A stretch of DNA of 64,000 bases from Acidobacteriota bacterium (GTDB lineage: Bacteria; Acidobacteriota; Thermoanaerobaculia; UBA5066). This document shows, piece by piece, positions 52,183 through 61,698 of this stretch. The stretch is taken from the NCBI GenBank assembly GCA_016716715.1, contig JADJVE010000004.1:335645-399644 (forward strand), given 5' to 3'. The notes beneath the pieces are model-generated. The model had not been told where the DNA came from and did no database searches. It was given only the letters and a program-made list of their open reading frames with translations. Every line of letters starts with the position of its first letter. Within the stretch, counting starts at the first letter, position 1. Position numbers and translations under genes: made by a program.

Positions 52183-53075
52183 GCCCGCGAGTCTAGCCGG
52201 ATGACGGATGCCCCGCGGTAGTAGAGCGCGAGGATCGCGTCGCGCGTTTCCCCACGCTTGGCGCGCGCGATCGCGCCCGCCTGGCAGAGGCCCGCGCCGT
52301 GGCCCGTGCCACGGCCGCGGAGGAGATACGCCGCGCGGGACTCCTCCACCTCGAAGTCCGTCGACCGCACGGACGCCCATCCCCAGAGGCCGGACGCCGC
52401 CTTCCGGAATTCGAACCCGCGCACGATCCTCGAGGCGCCTCCCGGCGCGGCGAAGCGCACCATCGAGACGCGCCGGCTCGAGTCGTGCCCGTAGATCTCG
52501 AAAAGCCGTCCTTCCGGAAACCCTACGGTCGCAGCGAGCGGCGGCAGGTCCCGGCGCGCCAGCGAAAACGTCCAGACGGCTCCCGGCGCCGAGAGGCACG
52601 CGTCGTCGTCGACCGGCTCGAGATCCGGCGTCTCCTCGTCGTCCCACACGTCGCGAGGGCGCGCCGTGCGCCCGCCGCACACCGCGTGGAACGGCGCCGC
52701 GATCACGCGGCTCCCCTGCGCGAGGACGAGACCGGCCGTGGCCTCCGCGGCCGCGCGCGACGCCGGCGTCGCGGCTCCGAGGCCCGTGTAGACCTGACAG
52801 TGTGTCCCGTCGCACAGGTCGGCTCCGCCCTCGGCGTGGCGCTCGGCCCGCGCGACCGCGTAAGAACGCGCCGCGACGGCCTGCGCTTCGAGAGCCGCCG
52901 CCGGCGCGCGCCCGCCGATCTCGGGCGGAAGCACCGCCGCGACGTAGTCCTCGAGCGGGATCTCTTCGACGCGGCCCGTCCTCAGGCGGAGGATGCGCCG
53001 CACGGGCACAGCGCCGGGCGCGCGCGTGGACGCGGCCAGGCCGAAGAGCGTCACGAGGAAGTGCCGCCGGTTCAC
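52179..53075 (-). CDS. SpoIID/LytB-domain protein
   Basis: SpoIID-type enzymes cut denuded glycan strands or stimulate amidases. The 298-residue product starts at GTG and has a signal-like N-terminus (RRHFLVTLFGLAASTRA, with an Arg pair). It shows the domain hallmarks EDYVAAVLPPEIGG, LEAQAVAARSYAVARAERHA, DGTHCQVYTGL and RGTGHGAGLCQAGA. It is coupled to GNAT upstream and to the NamZ-like gene downstream by four-base overlaps, fitting a shared role in glycan turnover. No sporulation genes are seen. Confidence 0.88.
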   Translation of the reverse strand: MNRRHFLVTLFGLAASTRAPGAVPVRRILRLRTGRVEEIPLEDYVAAVLPPEIGGRAPAAALEAQAVAARSYAVARAERHAEGGADLCDGTHCQVYTGLGAATPASRAAAEATAGLVLAQGSRVIAAPFHAVCGGRTARPRDVWDDEETPDLEPVDDDACLSAPGAVWTFSLARRDLPPLAATVGFPEGRLFEIYGHDSSRRVSMVRFAAPGGASRIVRGFEFRKAASGLWGWASVRSTDFEVEESRAAYLLRGRGTGHGAGLCQAGAIARAKRGETRDAILALYYRGASVIRLDSRA

Positions 53076-53686
53076 GTGCTCACGATTCGGTCAGTCGAGG
53101 GCAGCGCCGTCTGCAGAAGGTACCTACGGTGCAGCGCGCCGAACTCGCGATAGCGCCCAATCAGCCTGAATCCCCGCCCCTCGTAAAAGGCGATCGCCCC
53201 CTCGTTGTCGTCGTCGACGCTCAGTTCGTACGCGGGAATGCCAGCATCGCGCATGGCAAGGGTGAACGCGTCGACAAGACGCTTCCCGATCCCGCTCCCA
53301 CGGCCCTCGGGCGCGACAGCAAGATAGGTCAACTCCGGGGCCCGAGGGTCGTAGCCGCCCTCGTCCGGGCCTTTGAAACTTCTTAAGAGCCATGCCAGCC
53401 CCGCGGGCTTCCTGAGAATACCGACGAGCATGCCCGCCAGCGTCCCGACCGGGTTCTTTCGTACGACGGCCTGCTTCAGCATGTCGGGGCGCGTGGATCC
53501 AAGAACGAAGCCGCGAACCTCCCCTTCAAACACGTACACGAAGGCGGCGGCCGTTCCCGCCCTGGCGCAACCGGCGTAGAAGGCGCGAGCGGCCGCTCCC
53601 CCCAACTTCGAAAGCAAGCCGGTGAGCGTAGCGCAGTGAAGCCTCGCGACCTGATTCACGTGCTCCGGGCCGAAGGGAACGATCAT
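53072..53686 (-). CDS. GNAT-family N-acetyltransferase
   Basis: From the ATG at 53686 (overlapping the ChbG-like stop by four bases) the product is 204 residues. It carries the acetyl-CoA loop LTYLAVAPEGRGSGIGKRLV and the C-terminal GAIAFYEGRGFRLIGRYREF. An N-terminal substrate domain has LTGLLSKLGGAAARAFYAGC. The acceptor is unknown; a sugar or peptide of the surrounding envelope genes is plausible. Confidence 0.85.
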   Translation of the reverse strand: MIVPFGPEHVNQVARLHCATLTGLLSKLGGAAARAFYAGCARAGTAAAFVYVFEGEVRGFVLGSTRPDMLKQAVVRKNPVGTLAGMLVGILRKPAGLAWLLRSFKGPDEGGYDPRAPELTYLAVAPEGRGSGIGKRLVDAFTLAMRDAGIPAYELSVDDDNEGAIAFYEGRGFRLIGRYREFGALHRRYLLQTALPSTDRIVST

Positions 53687-54588
53687 CGCCGGTTCGACCG
53701 TTCCCGCGCGAGCTGCCCGAAGGTCGTGAGCGTCCACCCGCTAAGCAGGCCGCGGGACGCGATGCACGCCTCCATTTCCCGGCGGCGTCCTTCCGACACG
53801 AGGTAACGCTCCAGCTCGCGGTTTCCCAGCGACACGTTCCGGCTCTCCTCCGGCACGCCCGGGTGCACCATGATCTCGAGCGCTCCGTCCGGCGGCGGGT
53901 TCTTCAGAACAGTCGCCAACAGCAGATCGAGCCGGCCCGAGTACAGATAGCTTGCGACGTGCTCCGCGTAGAAGACTCCACCGCCGAGTCGCCGCCGATC
54001 CAGCGCCGTCAGTCGGGACAGGAGCCAGGACTTCACGAACCCGCCCGCGAGCGCGAGCCCGGCCGCCCGGGCGGGGCTGACATGGTCCCATCCGGCGTCC
54101 CGCCCCAGGCGCACGAACGGGATGCCGTGCCGCCTGGCCGCCGCGACGACCCGCTCGAAGATGGCGGGGATGAGATGAATGTGCCGTTCGCCGTCAATGT
54201 GATCGGGTTTGACGCCGTCGCCGATCAGGCGCTGGAGCTGGGCTTCCAGCTCGATCTCCACCTGCTCGAGCAGGCCCGGAGGCACGCGCACAGAGGAAGC
54301 GCGAAGCAAAGAGAGGAACCGCCAGCGGAAAAACCCGTTCCCATCGACGAGCAAGGGAACGTGGCGGACGGGGCTCACCGGTCGTCCCGAAGTCAGTGTG
54401 AAATGCAGCCCGACTCCCAGGTCTGGGCACTCCCGAACGCAGGACTCGATGGCGTGCTCATAGAAGGGCGTGGTCGCCACCAGGCTGGCGCTCGTCACAA
54501 CACCCTCGCGGTGCGCCCTGACGACGCCGAGGGTGGCGCCCCTCGAGACGCCAAGGTCGTCGGCGTTGACGACCAGGACGCCCACCAT
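53683..54588 (-). CDS. ChbG/YdjC-family carbohydrate deacetylase
   Basis: ChbG-type enzymes remove acetyl groups from N-acetylated sugars at a metal site. The 301-residue product starts MVGVLVVNADDLGVSRGATL, with the metal Asp pair in NADDLG. GLHFTLTSGRPV and DGERHIHLIPAIF supply the metal-binding His residues, and EIMVHPGVP is near the end. Start taken at 54588, sharing one base with the FemAB-like stop. Such genes also occur in exopolysaccharide clusters. Confidence 0.87.
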   Translation of the reverse strand: MVGVLVVNADDLGVSRGATLGVVRAHREGVVTSASLVATTPFYEHAIESCVRECPDLGVGLHFTLTSGRPVSPVRHVPLLVDGNGFFRWRFLSLLRASSVRVPPGLLEQVEIELEAQLQRLIGDGVKPDHIDGERHIHLIPAIFERVVAAARRHGIPFVRLGRDAGWDHVSPARAAGLALAGGFVKSWLLSRLTALDRRRLGGGVFYAEHVASYLYSGRLDLLLATVLKNPPPDGALEIMVHPGVPEESRNVSLGNRELERYLVSEGRRREMEACIASRGLLSGWTLTTFGQLARERSNRR

Positions 54589-55655
54589 CAGATCAGCCCG
54601 CTCATGAGCGAGGGCCCGAGCTGTTTGCTCAAGAACACCGGTAGCCGTTGCCAGATTGCGATCGGAATTCGATAGCGGGGGTTGCGCGGATCGACGTACG
54701 GGATCTCCTTCAGCTTCCGCAAATAGTAGTTGTAGTAAAGCGGCAACGGCTCGGGACCCCAGTGCATCTTGAACTTGAGGTTCGGGCTCTCCTCTTCCGA
54801 CCGGCCCATGTCGAAACGGAGACAGCCGCGCTCGATGCTCGCCTCGATCATCTTCCAATAGAGCAGGTAGTTGGGACAGCGGGAATTGTATTTTCGGAGG
54901 GCCACGGTGTGATAGTTCATTGCGATCGCGTTCGTCCAGAGAAGCAGGCCTCCCGCCACGAGAGCATCGCCTTCCATGACCACGAAGAACTCCGCCTTCT
55001 CGCCCAGGTGCTTGACGACGGATTCATAGAACCGAATTCGGTGCGCTGGCGAGCCCAGATCGCGCATGTGCTCGTGGAAGACATCAAAGAACGGTCGCAT
55101 CTGACGGTGACCGACCTCGACCGAGAACCCTTCCTTCATCCCCTTCCGGACCTGGTTACGAGTCTTTGCCGGCAGGATGTTGTTCCAGACATTCTTCGCT
55201 CCACCGGCGAGGTCGATGACGGCGGTTCGATAATGGCGATCCACGCGGAATCCGTCCAGCGGCCCACCCCGGGTCCGCACGAGGAGGTAGTCAACGTCCC
55301 GGCGGTCCGCGACGCTTCTCGCCTCCGCGAGAAGCGCGTCTCTCGCCGTCTCGTCTTCGAAGTGCAGACCGCCGTCGTTCCCGTAGGCGGCCGTCGCAAG
55401 ATAGTGGCCAAAGATGGGGTGACGCACCTCGAACAGGCCCAGGGCTCCGACGAGGCGATCCCCTTCGGTCGCGGTCAGGAACGTGGACCGCAATCCATAG
55501 GTTTCGCGAACCACGCGGCGCCAGGCGGCCAGGTCGGTAACGGTGGTCGTCCGCGGACCCACGTAGGCGTCCCAGCGGTCCTCGTCCTCGCCCGTGCCGA
55601 TTTGACTGATGTTCACGCTCGTCGAACCTGCCAATCGGGACGCATGCCCCGGCAA
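54588..55655 (-). CDS. FemAB-like GNAT protein, of the type found in exopolysaccharide/exosortase clusters
   Basis: The 355-residue product has two GNAT-like halves, as in FemX and the FemAB-related proteins of PEP-CTERM/exosortase loci. Features include HPIFGHYLATAAYGNDGG, ILPAKTRNQVRKGMKEGFSV, FHEHMRDLGSPAHRIRFYES and RFDMGRSEEESPNLKFKMHW. The last two are typical of that subfamily. Members transfer aminoacyl groups from aminoacyl-tRNA in peptidoglycan synthesis; the role in EPS loci is not settled. No exosortase is in the window. Confidence 0.8.
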   Translation of the reverse strand: MPGHASRLAGSTSVNISQIGTGEDEDRWDAYVGPRTTTVTDLAAWRRVVRETYGLRSTFLTATEGDRLVGALGLFEVRHPIFGHYLATAAYGNDGGLHFEDETARDALLAEARSVADRRDVDYLLVRTRGGPLDGFRVDRHYRTAVIDLAGGAKNVWNNILPAKTRNQVRKGMKEGFSVEVGHRQMRPFFDVFHEHMRDLGSPAHRIRFYESVVKHLGEKAEFFVVMEGDALVAGGLLLWTNAIAMNYHTVALRKYNSRCPNYLLYWKMIEASIERGCLRFDMGRSEEESPNLKFKMHWGPEPLPLYYNYYLRKLKEIPYVDPRNPRYRIPIAIWQRLPVFLSKQLGPSLMSGLI

Positions 55656-55702
55656 CCTGCGCTCAAGAATCCGTCGGCCTTGCCATCGTCTCCCGCGAAG
55701 CG

Positions 55703-56563
55703 TTACGGCTTCTCGGCCAGCACCGTCATCTGCGCCTGGCGGTTGAGAAGATGAGCCGCACCATAGAACCCCTTAAGAATCCAGCGCTCCACGAGGCTGG
55801 TCTTTATCTTCTCGAGTGGATACTCCACCTTCTCGAATGTGGTCATACGCAGACCGCAGGATTCGAGCGCGCCTCGAAAGGTCTTCTCCGTGAAATACGA
55901 CCGGTTGGGCTCGATGAAGACCCGCTCCATCGGGTATCGAAACCTTCCGAGGCTCAGCCGGTACGCCAAGCGGGAGACGTCGCCCACGAGGCAATCGAAG
56001 TTGTCCGTCGACAGGAGCATCAGGCCTCCGGGGCGGAGCAGTCGGGCCGCCGTTTGCAGATTTTCCCTGGGACGGGTGACATGCTCGATCGAATCCCAGA
56101 AGGTAACGACGTCAAATTCCCCGTCTTCACCCGCGAAGTCTTGCAGGTCGCCGTTGAAGACGGTCAATCCGAGCTTTTCGCGTGCAAACTCGGCGGCGAA
56201 ACGGCTGATCTCGACGCCCTGGGGCTTCCAGCCGCGGCCCGCGGCGATCTTGAGGAAAGTTCCCAGCGCCGACCCGACATCGAGGATTTTCCCGGGCGGA
56301 ACTCGTTCCTCGATCTTCTGGAGCCACCGGCGGTAAACCGGGGCGCTGGGATCCCGCTCATAATCGTCGAACTGCGCTTCGAACGCCTCCTGCTGCAGCA
56401 CGCGGTAGTAGTGCTGTGAGAACACGCCCTCTTCGCCGCCTCCGCCGCGAAAACCGGGCTGGTACTCGAATCCGCATTCGCGACACGCAGCAATACGGTA
56501 GCCGTTGAGTTCGAACATGATCTGGCAGCGATCCGACGTACAGAGCGGGCACGCCTCGGACAT
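55703..56563 (-). CDS. Zinc-ribbon class I SAM-dependent methyltransferase
   Basis: The 286-residue product opens with a zinc-binding pair, CPLC and CREC (residues 5-8 and 27-30). A Rossmann methyltransferase follows: ILDVGSALGTFLKIAAGRGW (SAM motif I), GVEISRFAAEFAREKLGL, FDVVTFWDSIEHVTRPRENL and LRPGGLMLLSTDNF. This layout is common among sugar- and polysaccharide-modifying C- or O-methyltransferases. Substrate unknown; the GT2 gene upstream suggests a glycan. Confidence 0.85.
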   Translation of the reverse strand: MSEACPLCTSDRCQIMFELNGYRIAACRECGFEYQPGFRGGGGEEGVFSQHYYRVLQQEAFEAQFDDYERDPSAPVYRRWLQKIEERVPPGKILDVGSALGTFLKIAAGRGWKPQGVEISRFAAEFAREKLGLTVFNGDLQDFAGEDGEFDVVTFWDSIEHVTRPRENLQTAARLLRPGGLMLLSTDNFDCLVGDVSRLAYRLSLGRFRYPMERVFIEPNRSYFTEKTFRGALESCGLRMTTFEKVEYPLEKIKTSLVERWILKGFYGAAHLLNRQAQMTVLAEKP

Positions 56564-56632
56564 CTTGGCAATATACAGTGGTTCACACGACCGTCAACGT
56601 GCGGAACACGGCTTCTCGTGGGCCCGGCCGGG

Positions 56633-57673
56633 TCAGCCGGGATTCTCCGCTTCGTCGGGCGGCGCCGGGCCGATCGCCGCCGGCCGTCTCGCTTGGCGCG
56701 GTTCCTGCTTGAGCAGATAGATAGGCCGCCCCTTGACCTGCTCGAACACGCGAGCGAGGTACTCCCCGATCAGCCCAATGAACACGAGCTGGCAGCCGCC
56801 CAGGATCATCGTCACGCCGATCAGAGAGGAGTACCCGGGGACGAGCGCGTGGAGCAAGAAGCCCTTGATCAGAGTCCAGGCCAGATAGGCGAAACCCAGG
56901 ACGGTAACCGTGAGGCCCACCCGAAGCGCAAGACGGAGCGGCTGGGCAGAAAAGGAGAACACGGCGTCGAGGGCGAGAGCGACCATCTTGACGGGGCCGT
57001 ACTTCGTCCGTCCCGCGGCCCGTCGCGGAGCCTGGTACGCGACGAACGCCCTGCGAAAACCCGCCCAGGAGATAAGCCCCCGAACGAAGCGATGGCGCTC
57101 GGGCATGTCCCGCATCGACCCGGCGACCCGGCGCGAGATCAGGCAGAAATCCGCCGCTCCCTCGGGAACCTTCGTGCTGCTGAGAAAGTTCAGCAGCATG
57201 TAGAACCCCCGCGAGGTCAGGTTCTTGAACCACGTCTCCCCCTCGGTCCGCTCCCGTATGGCCGAAACGATGTCGTAGCCTTCTCGCCACTGGCGGACCA
57301 TCTCCGGGATCAGGGATGGCGGGTGCTGGAGATCGGCATCCATCGTGATCACCGCATCGCCCGCCGCGGCGTCAAGGCCTGCCGTGAGCGCGATCTGGTG
57401 ACCGAAGTTTCGCGAGAGCGAATAGACACGCACGGCAGGGTCTTTTTCCGCGATGCGGTTGAGCTGATCCAGCGTGGAGTCGCTGCTTCCGTCGTCGACG
57501 AAAATCAGCTCGAAATCCAGATGCTCCAATGCTGCGAGGACCGGCCGGATCTCCCCGTAGAACAGTCCGATGACTTCCGACTCGTTGTAGCAGGGTACGA
57601 CCACGGAAATGAAGCCACTCTGGTCGCTCTGCGCTTCCTCAGCGGGGCGCGTTTGCTCTGGATGCCGGTGCAT
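56633..57673 (-). CDS. GT2 glycosyltransferase, polyprenyl-phosphate type
   Basis: A 346-residue GT2 enzyme like GtrB/ArnC. It has SVVVPCYNESEVIGLFYGEI, FVDDGSSDSTLDQL, SLSRNFGHQIALTAGLDAAA, the DxD metal motif in TMDADLQHPP, and KYGPVKMVALALDA. Two C-terminal membrane helices (about 245-270 and 280-305) and FIGLIGEYLARVFEQVKGRP end the domain. It probably loads a sugar onto undecaprenyl phosphate for a GT-C enzyme; the 57.7-60.8 kb membrane protein next to it is a candidate partner. Confidence 0.9.
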   Translation of the reverse strand: MHRHPEQTRPAEEAQSDQSGFISVVVPCYNESEVIGLFYGEIRPVLAALEHLDFELIFVDDGSSDSTLDQLNRIAEKDPAVRVYSLSRNFGHQIALTAGLDAAAGDAVITMDADLQHPPSLIPEMVRQWREGYDIVSAIRERTEGETWFKNLTSRGFYMLLNFLSSTKVPEGAADFCLISRRVAGSMRDMPERHRFVRGLISWAGFRRAFVAYQAPRRAAGRTKYGPVKMVALALDAVFSFSAQPLRLALRVGLTVTVLGFAYLAWTLIKGFLLHALVPGYSSLIGVTMILGGCQLVFIGLIGEYLARVFEQVKGRPIYLLKQEPRQARRPAAIGPAPPDEAENPG

Positions 57674-57714
57674 GGACTAACCGAACCTCCTCCTTGGTAT
57701 CGCCATCAGGATAC

Positions 57715-60700
57715 TCAGTACATGTTGACAAAGGCCGGAATGGAGTGCGGTGGGACTTGCACGATCCGGTCCACGGACCGGCCTAGGCTGAAGGAAACGT
57801 AAATCTTCCCCTCACGCGGCTCCCAGTAGGCCAGGTCGAGGCGCCCATCGTGATTGTAGTCATATGGAACGGGAATGCCCGTCCTCGATCCAAACGCCGC
57901 CGTCGAAATGGGACCGTCCGGCGCTTGGCGCCAGTACCACGCGAGATCGCCCCGGTTGAACACCCCGATTTCATCATAGCCGTCGCCATCGTAGTCGCCG
58001 GGCACGAGGATGAAGCCACGGGAGCCGCCCCACCTGAAGACGACGCTCTTGCCGGTGGCGATGGTCTGCAGCGTCACCGTCCCGTTCATGATGGACCAGA
58101 CGCCGAGGTCACCTCTCGATCCGGCGAGGAATCGTCCTCCAAAAGGCACCGGCAGAAGCTCCTTGGCCACCTTGGGCCCGGCGAGGCTCTGATAGGGGGC
58201 AAGCATCCATTCGCCGCTCTCCGGCCGATAGGCGAGATGACTGTCGAAACCACCGTGATCGAGGTCGGCGAGAAAGGGTATGTCCAGGTCCCAACACCAG
58301 CGGTCATACTCGGGCCGCCAGCCCGCGCCTTTGAGTCGCGATAGTTCCAGGCCCAGTCGTTCAGCTCGACGACGTCTTCGATACGCTTCCCCAACCGAAA
58401 GCGCGTGTCTTTCATCCGGCCGACGAGAAACTCCGCCTTCACCTCGCCGGGAAACCGGCCGACGTAAAGGTTCACGAATTCCCCGCGCAACGAGTCCGGC
58501 AGGTCGACCACGGTCCGGCCGCAGAGAATTCTCTTTGCGACGTAGTCGAAGAAGATGAGATCGCCCTTCCCATCCCCGTCGCAGTCTGCGTGCGCCGGAG
58601 TCACGAGGTTGGGGCTCCAATAGCGCTCGATGTCCCCATCGAGGTCGGCCGTCGGCTTCTCGATGGCATAGAGCGCGCGTTCCCCCGCCCCGAACTTGTG
58701 GACGAAGTTCCCCTCGGCAAGAAGCTTGCCCAGCCGGCTGCGGACGATCACGGGCGCGAGCGCCAGGTCGTTGAAGGGACGCGAGTAGTACCAGCCGCAG
58801 CCCGCCTCCTCGGCGGCCCCGGGCAGGAGGCGCGCGATGCGGCTGTTCTGCACGAAGCGCCGAGCGACCACCTCCTCAGAGAGGCGGAATCCAACACCGG
58901 TGCGCTCAAAGCGGCTTGGGGTCATGGTGAACATGCTGCCGCCGAAGATGAGCATCTCGCTGAGATGGTGGTGGCGGCGCTCGTCGGCAGACGCGTCGAA
59001 GTAGACGTCGTGATTGGTCTTCTTCAAGCGGCCCAACGCCTTCCCCATTTGCTCCTCGATTGAATTCGAAAAGTACGGAGAATGGTAGAAGCCGAGCCAC
59101 TTGCCCTTCGCATCGACGGAATTCACCCAGCAGAAGGCCACGGGAGTTATCGCCGCCAGAAGGCACGCAGCGATGACCGGCAACCGTCCGATGCGCCTCA
59201 GATACGCGACGCCGAAGGCGGAAAGCAGGGCCAGCGCGAAGTGAGCGGTGAAGAAGAACTTGCTGATCTCGGTGAACTGCTCGACGCCGCTTGTCTCCGA
59301 GGAGTAGAAGACGAGCTGGGGAACGAGATAGGAGAAGACGCCAAGAACGGTCAGCGCCGTGAAGAGGACGTTTCGCTCGACAGCCGCGGAGTCGCGACGG
59401 CGGCGGTGGAGGCACCACGCAAGAATCGCCAGAGCGAGGGGCAGGCCGAAGCCCGCGATGTTCCAGTGGAGAAAGCCCGAGAGCCCGCCCACCGAATATC
59501 CGAATCCCCGGCGTACACTCGTGAAGCCCGCTCCCGCACCGTATTGCGCTCCTCTTGCCAGCATCCCCCCGTGCAGGGACGCAAGCGCGGCGACGCCGGG
59601 GACGAAGAGCAGCCCGTCCATGAACGCCGCCCTGGCTTTCTCGCGGCGAGTGTTGCTCGCCTCTTTCCTCGCCTGGAGGCTATCAGCGCCAGCGTCTTCG
59701 ACCTCGATGAAAAATGCCTGCCGCACCCACGAGAGGAGCAGACACGTGCCCGCGGTGGCGGCGGCAACCGTCCCGAACACGGCATGGCCAAGGAACACCG
59801 CGCTGAACGCGACAATGTTGGCCGCGAGAAGCGGCCGCTGAAGATCGCCGCGCTTCCGCCAGGTCGTGAAGAGATAGAGCGCGAACAGAGTCATCGCAAT
59901 CCCGAGGGAGACGGCGTGCTGCTGGAACTGCGCGGCTATGTCCCACGGCAGGTTCGAGATGCTTCCGTCCGCGTTGCGCAGGTGCAAGCTCGGAACCTGC
60001 CCCATGCCCTTCAGGTTGGCGAGCCAGCTCTTCGCGGCGTCGTAGCGGTACAGCAGGTCAGAGGCCGGTGGAACCTTCAAGACACCGCTGTAGGCCTCGG
60101 TGCGCGGCAGGTAGAGCCAGGCGAGCCCCCCTCCAAGCAATACGCTGAACGCTCCCCACGTTGCCGCGAAGCGGTCGAACTCGAGCTTGCGAAACCAGAA
60201 GAGGACAAATAGGAAGACAAAGAGCCAGAGACCGGTGCTGACGAGATCAACGGCGACGTTGGCCGAGACACCGAACAGCCACCTCACCGTGCCCGAGAGA
60301 ATGGCGAAGGCGTAGTGGTACTTGATGCTGACGTCCGGCAGCGCGTTGTGCCGGGGCGGGAAGATCCCCTCGGCGAACTGGTTGGGGGCCGTGAGGTGGA
60401 TCGCGCTGCTGGCCGCCTCATCCCAGTAGTTCGTGCTCACCGCCAAGAACCACTGCGGCAGGCCCAGCACGCAGGCGACGGCGACGGGCGCGAGCCACGC
60501 GCGCCAGGTCGAAAGAAGACCGACGGGACGAAGCTCGTCCGCCGGCCGGCGCCACAGCAGCAGCCCGCCCCAGATCGCGTTCAGCAGAAGGTAGATCAGA
60601 ACGGCGGCGATCGAGTTCCCCGTGAGCAGGCCCAGCAAATTGACGAAGGCGACGTAACCGACGAGCGCCAGGCCGATCGAGCAGAGGAGCCGGAAGAAGG

Positions 60701-60815
60701 GGATCGTCCTGTCGTCATGAAGCCGTCCCGCCCCCCACCACGCGGGTACGAGAAGGACCGCACCGGCGAGGATCAAACGCAGGAGTGGAAACACCAGACT
60801 CGAAATGTGCTCCAT
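57715..60815 (-). CDS. Polytopic membrane protein with FG-GAP/VCBS-like C-terminal repeats, frameshifted
   Basis: From the ATG at 60815, about a dozen membrane segments fill the first ~560 residues, with LPQWFLAVSTNYWDEAASSA after one helix, then a soluble part. The C-terminus holds calcium-loop repeats: DCDGDGKGDLIFFD, DYDGDGYDEIGVF and DYNHDGRLDLAYW. The frame breaks in a TTT run at 58330-58332: NDWAWNYRDSK continues, one base shifted, as GAGWRPEYDRWCWDLDIPFL to the stop at 57715. The corrected product is about 1030 residues. It looks like a GT-C-type membrane enzyme fused to a beta-propeller-like domain. I do not recognise the exact family. Confidence 0.68.
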
Positions 60816-60883
60816 CGGGCTTCTCTTCAGTTTACCCGACGACAAAACGCCGCCCGGAAGATCCTGGTGATCCAGGTAAGGTG

Positions 60884-61494
60884 TCAGGGGCGCCGAGCGA
60901 GCCGCTCCTTAGCCACCTTCACCGTCTCGGCATCCTTGTAGCCTTCCGCCATCTTGAGGGCCTTCTCCCAGAACGGGCGCGACTCTGCGGGATTTCCCGC
61001 CTGATCGAGCGCTTTCGCGAGCTGGAATGTGGCGCCGTAGTGGTTCGGGTCCATTTCCAGGACTCTGCGGAAATCGCCGGCGGCAGCGACCGCGTCCTTC
61101 TTCTCGTAGAGGGCGGCGAGCCCTGCCTTCATCGCCGCATCCTCGGGCGAGGGTCCCGGCAGCCCAAGCCGCTTGCGCGCCGTATCGGCAGTCGTCTCGT
61201 CCTTGATGGCCGCGGCCATCGCGAGCGACTTCTCCCAGTAGGGCTGCGCCTGCGCGGGTTTTCCGCTGCGGTCCAACGCTACCGCAAGCTGGTAGTTGGC
61301 GCCGTAATGCTCCGGGTTCTTCGCGAGGACCTTGCGAAGGCCGCGACCGCCGCTTCCGGGTCGTTCCTGGTGTAAAGCGAGTCGACCCCTCGCGTCATCA
61401 GCGTGTCAGGCGACTCCTCCGTCCTGGAGCAGGCCATGACCAACCCGGAGTACGAGCGGCATGAGAAACCGGAGATGACTCGCGCGTGTTTCAT
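60884..61494 (-). CDS. TPR lipoprotein, frameshifted
   Basis: The start (MKHARVISGFSCRSYSG) leads to LVMACS, a lipobox. TPR-like repeats follow: TRGVDSLYTRNDPEAAVAAF, YWEKSLAMAAAIKDETTADT and KAGLAALYEKKDAVAAAGDF RRVLEMDPNHYGATFQLAKA. The frame breaks near 61337: adding one C continues VAAF with RKVLAKNPEHYGANYQLAVA, matching the later repeat. The corrected length is about 203 residues. The predicted role is protein binding at the outer membrane; the collagen-like neighbour is a candidate partner. Confidence 0.7.
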
Positions 61495-61642
61495 GATGCG
61501 GCGATCATAGAGCGTCCTTCTCGTGTGTGGCCAAAATGAACCGACATCGATCGTTCGACAGCGGGCAGTCGACGACCGCCCGCAACTGAGAAGGGCAGTG
61601 CCTGCGTCGTTGAACGAGCACGCTAGGCGGCACGAAAAGCGA

Positions 61643-61668
61643 AGCAGCGGGCCGGAACGCCCGCTGTT
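61643..61668 (-). terminator. Possible terminator after the collagen-like gene
   Basis: CAGCGGGC (61645-61652) pairs with GCCCGCTG (61659-61666) around a 6-base loop, extended by an A-T and a G-T pair. On the minus strand CTTCGCTTTTCG follows, only weakly T-rich. It lies about 30 bases after the collagen-like stop. The rest of the 204-base gap (61495-61698) shows nothing else recognisable. Confidence 0.4.
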
Positions 61669-61698
61669 CGAAACCCGCGAGAAGGACTTGCCCTCGTT

